A stretch of 64,000 bases of DNA from Heterobilharzia americana (Eukaryota; Platyhelminthes; Trematoda; Strigeidida; Schistosomatidae). Made by a program: the position numbers and the translations under genes. Below the pieces are notes generated by a model. It searched no databases, was not told the DNA's origin, and was given only the letters and a program-made list of their open reading frames with translations. The stretch spans positions 5,093,755-5,157,754 of the forward strand of contig OX104132.1 of NCBI GenBank assembly GCA_944470555.2, written 5' to 3'. Each line of letters starts with the position of its first letter. The stretch's first letter is position 1. Positions 10,401 through 22,400 of this stretch are shown here, piece after piece.

Positions 10401-13400
10401 CAGGATCTATCAGTGCGAATATCTTGTTGAATGTGACAGACAGTAAAGTGTCTACATTGACAACATCAGAATTTCTAGTGAACCTTAATTTCATAACCTT
10501 TACTGATATCTCACAAATGTAAATCCTGATGCTGAATACTAACCTACAAAATACCATAGTCTCATGCATCTGTTGGTTTCTCCAGTACTCACCATTGAGA
10601 AATGACGGCTAAAACTCTGAGTTCTTACTCAAGTCTTTGCTCAAACGTTGAGGTGTGTAACTATCCCGACACTGTTGATTGAATGAGTGACACGGGTTAT
10701 GAAGTGTCGATTTGCTGTTTATGATTTCATTGAAATAGTGAGCTATTGAAAACGCACACACTTCTTGTTAAGCAGTAAAATACTTTCCAGACTGACCAAT
10801 GGTACTCTCCCCTGTACCAGCATTACTTCATTTCTGAAGGCTCCTTTCAAAAATCCACCTCATTGAAATGTTGTTAGTCAGTTAGCGTGATGTGGGACAT
10901 AATGTATAAGTGAATGTAGAGTATCCAGTCTGCACTACCCATTTAGGAAATGCAAAGTAGCTACAAATTTTGAAGACCAAACAGGGCGCTTATCGTCCAC
11001 TTTACATCCATTGTTTCTGGCATCACTGAGCTTCGATGAAACGTGATGGATTGAAGGAAGGTGAACGGTGTAAATGTGAAGTCCATCGAAGTATGGAATC
11101 AGTTCAATAATGTATTGGTTGGATAGTGTGACCAAGTGGAAATGATCTTCCAAAATGTATCCTGTACTTTCAATAGTTAGTTGATTGAACATCTAATCAT
11201 CACTTAATGTCAGTTTCTGCTATTCATGAAATTCGATCGAATTATAATAAACAACAGTGACCAAGTTTTACTCTCATATTTATTTCAACGAATATACTTG
11301 TTATTCGACGAGACGTTTGATCTCCGAGTCGACAAACCACGAGTACATCAACTTGTTTTCTTGCCTGGTATAATCAGCAGTATTCCATGCGACTTCTCTA
11401 TGCACTAAAAATCTGTAAACATGAATCTTGATGTATCATATGTGTCATAAAATAGATGGTAATGTTTACTTCAATCAGTCTTCATCAAGAATGTTGTCTG
11501 TGTACTTACTCACATCATTATCACTCTAATCACCTTGACATTTTCTCATTTGGTCATCCGAAGTTTGTTGAAATTCAGTGGAACAATTTCGTACTAATTT
11601 CCACTTCTGTTTGATGACCTACCAGTGTATGATATTCACAATTTTGAAACAAGTTTTATGCCTGTAGTCTAGATTTGACAATGTGTAGAAGCACCTGCAA
11701 GCCAAGCATAGACTCACACATCTGCACCTGGTAAACACACCAACCTTCGGTTGCTTACAACCTACACTTGAATGGAGGTGGGGGTATATTGGTGAGTATT
11801 GGAATCCAGGCTGCAACTCTCATCATATTTTACATGCAGTACCCATTGGCACTCAACTGGAATAGTGACACGTAAATTAACTGTTGTGAGCCTCAACTGT
11901 TCTACACTGACTTCATTGTTACATGTGGTGTTGTAAAATATCCAGTGAACTTGGGATCATGTCTCGTTTTAGGCACGCAATTTCCTACACACTGAATACA
12001 TAAAGTAGCACAGTAGGAAGTGATACATACAGATCCGTGTTAGCAAGGAAGCCGGAGGATTTCTCAGAACTATTCATTTGAAATGACAGAGCTTTATCCA
12101 TTCGGTCACATTCGGTCAGCATAGCCTACATTGTGTTCATTAGCAATTACTGAACAACCAAATCACACACCTGAACAGTAAACTCTTAATTCAAACAATT
12201 TTTCATTGTCTTTATCTTTCATGTGGCAGAGGAGGGTGAGTTATATCAGATACTTCATATCATATATTTTCGATGAAATAGTCATCACGTATTGATAGTA
12301 TTTATTTCCCGATTAACAGTAAGAGCAAGAAATGACTGTGAGAGAATTAGGATTCAGTGAATTCGTAAATTCCACTACTTCACTTCAACTGGATACTCTG
12401 TATACATGACTATTCACATCATCTTCATTCTGTGTAATTTTGTGTCAGTAGTAGTGAGATTTGCTGAACAGTAAACTCTTAATTCAAACAATTTTTCACT
12501 GACTTTATCTTTCAAGGACCAGTAGAAAGTGAGTTCTTTCAAATACTTCACATGCCTTTCTTTTTATGAAATAGTCATCACATATTGATAGTGTTTATTT
12601 CCCGACTAACAGTAAGAGCAAGAAATGACTGTGAGAGAATTAGGATTCAGTGAATTCGTAAATTCCACTACTTCACTTCAACTGGATACTCTGTATACAT
12701 GACTATTCACATCATCTTCATTCTGTGTAATTTTGTGTCAGTAGTAGTGAGATTTGCTGAACAGTAAACTCTTAATTCAAACAATTTTTCATTGTCTTTA
12801 TCTTTCAAGTGGCAGAGGAGGGTGAGTTTCTTCAAATACTTCATATCATATATTTTCGACGAAATAGTCATCACGTATTGATAGTGTTTATTTCCCGGCT
12901 GACATTAAAAGTAAGAAATGACTGTGAGAGAATTAGGATTCAGTGAATTCGTAAATTCCACCACTTCACTTCAAATGAATACTCTGTATATATGACTATT
13001 CACATCATCTTCATTCTGTGTAATTTTGTGTCAGTAGTAGTGAGATTTCCTTGACCAACTCGCCAGTAATACTATGCAGTCAGTGAGTTCTTAAGGTCAT
13101 GTCAGAATCAAATAATACTGCTATTCAGCTCGAAGTTATTGACTATACAAAGGATGTTACACTCACTATAAAGTGGAACTGAATCACATTCACTTTGATG
13201 ATGAAAGTTGTAAGGATTGACACTATGCTGAATAGAAGGTGACATGAAATATGGTGAAGTGTGAATGAAAAATCAGGTGAACAGGGATATTTGAGGTGAT
13301 ACAAAGTGTTGTGAAGTCTTAGTAGTATGTGCATGATAGGAAATCTCACCAATGGTTACTCAAAATTGCACAATATGAACATATAACTGTATGGTGTGAA

Positions 13401-16400
13401 GAAGGAGTTATTGAGAAGAATGATGTTGGTCGTTTGAAATATGATGTTGCTGATGAGGTGAGAGATGAGTTGTGTTTGAAGTTAGACAATGTCATTGGTT
13501 GCAGGATAGTTTGCTGTTGAATAGGATGCTTGATGACAGTATTGGCCTAGACATCATAAGATAGCTCGGTATACACTACAAGCGTTACTCTGCACTGAGA
13601 GTTTCAGTTCTGCACATTGAATCACACAGTAATCTGACCTCCTACTCAACCACCTATTAATTTGTAAACACAGGTGCAATGTCAGATGAAACAGGCTGAG
13701 CATCTGATAGCAGGATATGTAGTTGCCTCCGAGGAGACACCTCACTCCTGTGCATGTTAAATTCTCCAACATCATTCAAACACTCCTTGTAACAAACATA
13801 ATCAAATGACTGAAATTCAAAGCGACTTCATTCATTCATCAGTTTCATTAGTGTTTCATTTCAAACAGTCTACAACCAATTGAATCTTGCATTACTGTAA
13901 TGCTAAAGTATTATCACCGTTAACACTTGGAAACTTGAATGTGCACCATAACTGCATTTACTTAAGACGTTCGGACTAATGAATATGATAAATAGTAATT
14001 GAGTGTGCCAGTTTCGACATCTGTTCACCGAATTCCACTCGAAAATTGTCAACCAGATTTCGTCGAATATTAGATGAGCATTGAATCACCATACCTATGT
14101 GGGTGAGTATGTCGCAGACACTTTCCAAATTTATGTGTTTGACTCAAATATAATATGATGCATGTAACATTCAAATTTGATCATAATGGTAAGAATAGTG
14201 TAATTGGTGGATTCAGTGAAGCGTTTACAGTACAATGTAGAGAGATTGCTTGTGTCAGTGCACGTTTGTGAATGTTGTAACAAATTTGGAACTAGGCTAT
14301 TAGTTGAAGTCTCAGCTACGTTCAGAGATGTGTGTTATACCATGTGACATTCAGTATATTCACTGGGACACAAGATCATGTAGTTATTGAACTCTATGTG
14401 TTTGTGGAAATTCGACACACTAGTGATGGATAGGTTGTTTTCTTAACTAGAAATGTTCATATATATTCTTGTTAGTGGTCGTAATGACAACTAGATTTGC
14501 TTTACTTCAGAAAAAACCTGTGATAACATAATCACCTGAGTTATTAATCTGCTTGATAGGCACTATTTCAATTTTTCCACCCCATCAAATGTTCAATTTT
14601 GATGTTATTCACATACTTCCATTTTGGTCTGTTGTTTATTAGAAATGTCATATAGTGAAACAGTATCATTTACTAGATACTCAGGTTGTACTCTTACATT
14701 CACATACTTGGTTTGTGCAGAAATATTCAATGACGTGTTTATTTATATGTACATGGATAGAAATGTGAATTCAGTAATTTGAAATTGAAGGTTTTGTGTT
14801 TTTTTATTTCTGAAGTAAGAAAGTAGTTTTTCAATGTTGTTGTAGACAACAATTCTTGAAAGTATTCAAGCCAGTGTTTGTGGGAATGCTTAGCAAATTG
14901 GTGACAATGAAGCAAATGTCTGGGGAGAAAGTTGATAATAGAGTCTTACTTTCACCATTCACGTGTGTTGCTGAGTAGAATTGAACTACACAATGTACTT
15001 TATATCAGTTTTATCTGTTTACTGTAAGGTGAATATGAACTGTCGAATAAGGTGGTTTGTGTTATCTTCGATGTGAGTAAGGTGTTGAACATTTAGCCTA
15101 TTGTAACAGGTAAGTTGAGAAGTTGGCCACCAAAATGTTCAAACTCTTCAAAACATTTACCTAACTACAATTCCTTCCTTCTCACTAATCTGCAAATGTA
15201 TTTCTGAATGTTACAGTGGCCCATCTGTTGGACAGACGTGAGTATGAATTATAAATTTTTCTGAGAAACCAATTTCATGTAAGATAATGAAAACAACTGT
15301 AAGCTGTTAGCTGTGAAAATCATGTCCCTGAAAAGAGAGTCGAGGTTGCAAGTATAATGTGATGCAGCAAGGAATGGAACATCATGATTTCATCTAAAAT
15401 ATTTACACATGTGGGAGGATGATACATCCGTAAAACTTGATTTTGAAATGTTTCACCTCATTCATTTAATATATTAGACCTGAAGGGTATGGGTTGTTTT
15501 TGGGTTGTGAATAGTCGAATTCGGGGAGAAACATATGTGTAAAGCACTTGAAACAGTGAAACCTCATCAGTCAATGCAGTTTTGAAATCACAGTGTCAGA
15601 GATAAAATTTCTCTTCAGTTTTCTTCTTCTGATTCTTCTTATAGATTGCATTTAGGAGAGAGATTGGTAAGTTGAATACAGATTGGCCTTTGCTTATGTT
15701 CCAATTGAGTTTACATGAACATTGATCAGTTACGCTTACTTATTTCCTGACATTTCATTGATCTGTTCACAAACATGACATATTGACACTTCAAGCTAAC
15801 GATCCCTCTCTTCGCACCCAGTAACCCTAGAAATTCAAATTCAGTTACAAGATGCCCTCCCAAACCTGTGGAAATATACAGTGAAACAGGAATTATGTTT
15901 TTCATAAAATGTCAATATGAAAACTCGTTATTCTATTTCACTTAAATAGAAACCATATGTTGTGAATCTATGCCCTCTACTCTTCTCGGCTTATTTTTGT
16001 GTGACAGCTGAGTGAAACACATTCACAGTGAGAAAGTGAAAAGTCACGTCACAGTGAATAGCTTCTGACTAGTTGTTCAACTCCACTTTGAAGCAACGTG
16101 ATTCGATGATGAGACACTCTTGTTAACAGGTCAAGCATTGAGACCTGACTGTGTGGAATATTCTGTGACTGAATACAGTGATAAATATTCTAAGGTCTGA
16201 CAGACGATAATACTAGTACTTCAGTTGACGTCAGGATTCATATACTTTGCATTTATATATTTCATGACAATGTTATGCACCTACAAATAATGCAGAGCAA
16301 GAGAAAAAGGAGGATTTCTACAGACAACTTCAATCAACACTGGACAAGACGTCAGTTGGCGATATCAAAATTCTGATGGGCGACATGAATGCCAAACTGG

Positions 16401-19400
16401 GAGGGGACAACACGGGAAGAGAACTAACCATGGGTCGAGAGGCACTAGGTGAAATGAATGAGAATGGAGAATTGTTTGCAGAATTCTGCGCATTCAACGA
16501 TTTGGTGATTGGAGGCAGTGTGTTCAGGCACAAAGATATCCACAAAGCGACATGGATTTCACCAGATGGACACACTAAAAATCAAATCGACTTTATCTCA
16601 ATCTCAAGAAAATGGAGACGCAGTCTACTTAACACGAGGTCAAGAAGAGGAGCAGATGTAGGTTCAGACCACTACCTAGTGCAAGGAACCTTCCAAATCA
16701 AGTTAAAAGCCTTCAAGGAAGCTGGTGATAGACCTCAATTCAAGTACAACACTCGGAAACTGAAGGATGAAACTACAAAGGAGATCTTCAAGGCAGCCAT
16801 CAAGACAAAATGGGAGACATCGAGCAACATCCCTGAAGAAACCTGTGTGGAAGAACATTGGAAGTCTTTGAAAGCTATGTGGAAAGAAACCTGCACAACA
16901 GTATTAGGAAGGAAGAAGAAAGAAGACAAGGAATGGATCTCGACGGATACCTGGAAGCTGATAGAGGAGAGGAGGATGGTGAAGAAGAAGATAAACCAGT
17001 GCAAGGATGCTCAACGACAAGAGGAACTGAGCACAATGTATAAAACACTGGACAAAGAAGTGAAGAAGAGTGCACGCAACGACAAAAGACACTTCTACGA
17101 AACACTGGCAAGTGAAGCAGAACAGGCTGCAGGTAAGAGAGACCTGACGACATTGTATCAAATAACCAGGTTGCTGTCAGGGAAGAGACCAACACAGATG
17201 AAACCAATAAAAGATGAAGAAGGAAATTTAATTACAAAAGAAGAGAAACAGAGGAAACGATGGGCCGACCACTTCAAGAAGCTCTTGAATCGACCACCAC
17301 CTGCACTTCGTCCAGAAATACCACCTGCAGCCGCTGAACTACAAGTGAACAATAATCCCCCAACGAAAATGGAAGTCCTGAACGCCATAAAGCTACTGAA
17401 ATGTGGGAAAGCAGCAGGACCAGATGGAATACCGCCAGAAGCACTGAAAACAGATGCAGAGACAACAGCGGCCATGCTCACACCACTATTGCAGAAGGTG
17501 TGGAAGGAAGAGAAGGTACCTGACGATTGGAAGAAGGGTTACCTTGTCAAACTGCCGAAGAAGGGAGACCTCAGTGCTTGCAAGAACTGGCGCGGAATCA
17601 CTCTCCTGTCCACCCCAAGTAAAATATTAAGCCGCATCATCCTGGAGAGGCTAAGGGATGCACTGGATTCAAAACTACGACCGGAACAGGCAGGCTTCAG
17701 GAAGTACAAATCATGTGCAGACCAAATTGCAACGCTTCGCATCATCATAGAACAGAGCATAGAATGGCAATCACCTCTCCACCTCAACTTCATCGACTTT
17801 GAGAAGGCCTTTGACAGCGTCGACCGAGAGGTAATTTGGAAGCTGCTTCATTACTACGGAGTGCCGCAAACCTTTATCCGCCTCATTCAACAACTATATG
17901 AAGATGCCACATGCCAAGTAATCCACAATGGGAAGCTCAGTGATGCCTTTGAAGTGAAGACAGGAGTGAAACAAGGTTGCCTACTATCCCCCATGATATT
18001 CCTTATTGTGGTGGACTGGATCATGCAGCAAACAGTAGGCAGCGAGAAGAGGGGGATACACTGGACGACGGAAAAGAACCTAGAAGACTTGGATTTCGCC
18101 GATGACTTATGCCTAATGTCACATAAACTTGAAGATCTGCAGGCAAAAACTAACAAGTTGATAGAAGAGGCAGCGAAGACGGGACTTCAGGTGAATATAG
18201 AGAAGACAGAAGTGATGAAGATACCGCACCACCACCATCAACAACAACAACAAACTCCAATCACTGTCAACGGGAGAAACTTAAAGGAAGTAACCTCCTT
18301 CACTTATCTAGGAAGCACTGTTTCAACTACAGGCGGGACGGACGAGGACGTCAAAGTCAGAATCGGAAAAGCAAGACAGGCATTCATTAGCCTGAAACCA
18401 GTGTGGAGATCTTCTGCACTCAGCATGCGGAACAAGATACGGATTTTCAACACCAACGTCAAGTCAGTGCTCTTGTATGGCTCAGAGACTTGGCGCGTCA
18501 CGAAAGGTATTTCCAATAAACTACAGACATTCATCAACAACTGCTTACGCTCGCTGCTGAAGATCAGATGGCCAGAAAAAATAAGCAACAAGGAACTCTG
18601 GGAACGAACCAACCAAGAACCTATCACGCAACAAATATGCAGGAAGAAGTGGAGATGGATTGGCCATGCACTGAGAAGGCCGACTGAGGACATCACGCGT
18701 CAGGCCCTCGAGTGGAATCCCCATGGGAAGCGACGAGTTGGACGTCCAAGGGTGACATGGAGGAGGTCGTGCGAGCAGGAAATGAGAGCTTCTGGGCTGT
18801 CGTGGAACCAGGTTCAAAAGATCTCAGAGAACAGAGGTCACTGGAGGCGTGCTACTGAAGCCCTATGTTCCACTAGGAACCCAAGGGACTAATAATAATA
18901 ATAATAATAATTTCATGACAAGATGTTGTATTCTATCAAACGTCAAAGATAACAGAGATGGAGTAACAGTAGTTCAGTGTTTTACTAGACATGAGTAAAT
19001 GACAGCCTCCTTCACTGTTTTGTGTCAACAAGCATACTTACAAATCCAAAGTAAATCACAGACCCAGATTTCTTCATACCAACTGTGGTGCGTTGTGTAA
19101 TAACAAAATATAAGATGTTTCCATCGGAAAGCTTTAAAGTTTACTCTCATTTATTTGAATAATCTAGTGCATGAGCAAACTACTTCTATCTTCCAATCAT
19201 TCCAAAGTCAATATACTGCTTTCTTAGCACATGGTGAATATTTTAAAACAGAATATCGACAAATTTTATGTTTCTCTCTCCTCTTAATGAATGTTGGTAG
19301 AGATTAGCAGATGAACTAGAGGATGCAGAAATTAGCTGAGAGAAATGTTACTTGAGATATCAAAGAGGGTTTATTTGTAATCGAGACATACACATTTCGG

Positions 19401-22400
19401 AATCTGCTTACTCGAATGTCTACTGTTATGTGATTAGTGCACAAATGTTGGATTTGCCTACAAATAAGTTTGCCATACTAAGATTAATTGACAGTTATCG
19501 TAATGGTTTACACAAACAGCTAAGGTTGGTATTCATCAACAGAAATCCTGAAGAAACGGTCTCCGTTAAGTCGTAGTGACGCTTTCCCCATCTACCACAC
19601 CAGGTTTATTGACATAACAGGAATCGAGTGAACACAACCTTTCAAGGTACTGAGAGTAAACAGAGTATTGCAGTCTGTGTCGTCAAAAATATTGACCGTT
19701 TACAGCTAATCTTTGAAGCTAACTCATAAATGCCTTAGATGAAATTTCAGCTTGCTAACTAACTTGACATTGGTCTCTGACAATTCATCGGCATTCACAA
19801 ATAACAATTCACTTGCTACCGTGGCAGTACTACGTTCAAGACATTTGTCCATGTTTTCTCAATTTGTTGAATAAATGTTTACTTCTCAATTTCAGTAGTC
19901 ATTCCAATATTGTTTTCATAATATTCCACAGTAACCAAAGCATTGATGACGCCAAAGGAGTGAGTTCAGACGTTGTATTTAATCGACAAATGATTTTAGA
20001 GATTTTCTACGTTTTTCGTTAGGCTTGTTATTCTGAATGACAATGACTGGGAATATAACTGAAGCTACGAATTTGAAGTATGAAAGTTCCTCGAAATCTG
20101 CGTATGACGTTACATTGAGATGAAGTCGGTGAATATTGTGCAATCCATCTCCTCCATTATCAGTCATCAGTGTCAAATCACAAACAAGTGAAATGTGTAC
20201 AAATTTCACATGAATGTTTAGAAGACGTAACTTATGATTATGTCTCACTCGTGTATGAAGTCAGTGGAGTCAGTCATTTTCGAGCTTGGTACTCAAAACT
20301 TCACGAAGTTATATTGAAGATAAACTTGTCGTATTGATTGTTGAGTTGTAATTTGTCAATCTCATTGACCGATTCATTACTGTTTCTAGCTTAAATAAGA
20401 TTGTAGTGTAGCTTCAGCTCGACTCATAGTCTGTGTAACAGTTTATTCCTGTTATATCGATCTTTTGTATTCATCTTGTAAAAAATTCTGGTGACTTGTA
20501 ATCAGTTAACCGTACTCAGATTGCTAATTGGTTTGTGTATCAAATACGACAACCAATATACATATGATACATTCAACTGTCAGTTGAACATATTCAGGCA
20601 AAATGTTTATGTGGTATAATTAGGAACACTGGAAAAGATTTCACGTCTACCTTTAGGCTATGCATGATGAGTCTAATCAAGTCTTTACTGTCATCTACTT
20701 TGAAAAACAGTTCTTATATAGTCAGGCTGAAAGTATCAGCTTCACATGATCAAAGTGAAAATTGAAGCGTCAGTTGTTCACTGATGTCAGTCGATAATAC
20801 ACATACACTTTTTCTCTTAGTTCAGCATGCTAGTGATATAGTTTCTCTTCTCTTCTAGTAGCCTTCATAGTGTATTCATTTTTACAGCGTTCTTCAGACT
20901 ATGGGGTAAGTTTTTAGTTTGTAACAGTATTATTCATCGGAATTTGGTGCTTTTCAGCAAACAATGAATGGAATTCCCTCCACATTCAGTTTCAAAATGC
21001 ATCTTTACCGACGTAATAGCTTCCTCTGTTCAATGTACAGAACACAACATTTGATCACATCAATACATTTTTACTGATTTCGAAATGATCATCTAGTATT
21101 CTACCGGTTGATTGGTAACCTCTGAAACAGCTTTCCAGTTGAAATGAAGTCAGACCGATCAGATATAGAAAAAGCTTAAACCGTTGTCAGCAGTATACTC
21201 TGAAGTTTGGTTTACTAATCTTACTCTGGAAAATGTTCTTGTTGTTTGATTCTTGACCAAACATCTTGTTCATATTGTTATTGCATGGTGCAATTTCACA
21301 CATTCACATCGATGAAAGGACAGTTATTGTATGCACCGTTATATGAAGTGAAGTTAACTGATGTAGGCTAAAAACAGCACACTCGAATCACATTCAGTAG
21401 GAAGTATGTTTTCAGATAGTAAGAAGTGTCGATTTACTTTAATTTTTTTACTCTGAAACATCCTTACATTGCGTTGAAACATCCGCCTTTTCTTTATAAG
21501 AATGGCACTGTAAGTCAATAAAATTCAATCGCGTTTCGATCTCATAATAATTTCAGTAATCTGATATTTTTAACTGATTGGTGATCGAGGATTAGCTAAA
21601 TGGTATATCATATAGTTCTGAAGTCAGAATGAATCCGGTTAGTGAGGTTGTTTTTGTGAAGACGAAGTAGGTTGGCTGGGCGTTGTGCCACACTTCTATG
21701 ATTGGTCAGCACATGAAGGCAGTTGGTGAGAGACAGGCAACCTACGTTTTATGCTTGCTAGCAGTCATTGGCATGATAGTGTGAGGTGATATCTCTGACT
21801 GCACCAGTGAATCGTGTGGTCTAAATGCACAAGTTAGCAGTAGCAGCTCTATGAAGTTGAAAATATGCATCGTGAGCCAAAGTGCAGAAATAAGACCAAT
21901 TAGCTAAATGCGTCTAGCTGATTGCTGTCAGTCACTTAAAATGATATATTCCTTTATTTATCCAAAAATAACATTGTGTTGTCGTCTATCAAACAAGTCA
22001 TTCGAGGAACTTAGCTGAGCATCAAATGTTGCTACTTAACACTTTGAGTTAGGATGTAACTGCACAATGCTCATTCGTAGAGTTAGTGTAAAACGCATTT
22101 GTTGACAATAATTTCATTTCGTGTTACATTCAGGACCACTCGAAACCGTTTTCCTACAATGTTTAAGAGACAACAGATATATATGAGGTGTGGTTCAAAG
22201 GAGACACTCACATTTATCAGATTTTGAGACTTCAGTTAGACTGATGAAAGCAGCCGACATGTGAGTTGTATCAAGAAAGTCGACTAAGATTGATAGTTGA
22301 ATGAACAGTCACTTGAGAGAAAGTGAAAATGTGCATGAGTAACTGTCAGAGGTGTGAAAGGGTTAACAAATTAGCTGGATTGTTTGAGTTACATCAATTT

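Larger units (their letters stand above)
12174..13052 (+). repeat. Three tandem 293-bp units, each holding a micro-exon
   Basis: Units start at about 12,174, 12,467 and 12,760 (each opening AACAGTAAACTCTTAATTC) and are highly similar. D2 has one unit at about 52,448-52,735. Each unit carries one 12-nt exon site followed by GTGAGTT. Confidence 0.9.

Noticed and set aside
10079..10569. Overlapping minus ORFs (MQQSHVSS..., MHETMVFC...)
   Set aside because: They lie in a long intron of gene A. The upstream frame has a shifted, shortened copy in D2 and neither shows domain features or supporting splice sites.
13329..13520. 63-codon plus ORF with a GTGAGA donor at its centre
   Set aside because: There is no pyrimidine tract for an acceptor, and D2 has a base deletion that breaks the frame.
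16330..18817. Many minus-strand ORFs opposite the RTE reading frame
   Set aside because: They are shadows of the real RT frame on the plus strand and have no motifs of their own.
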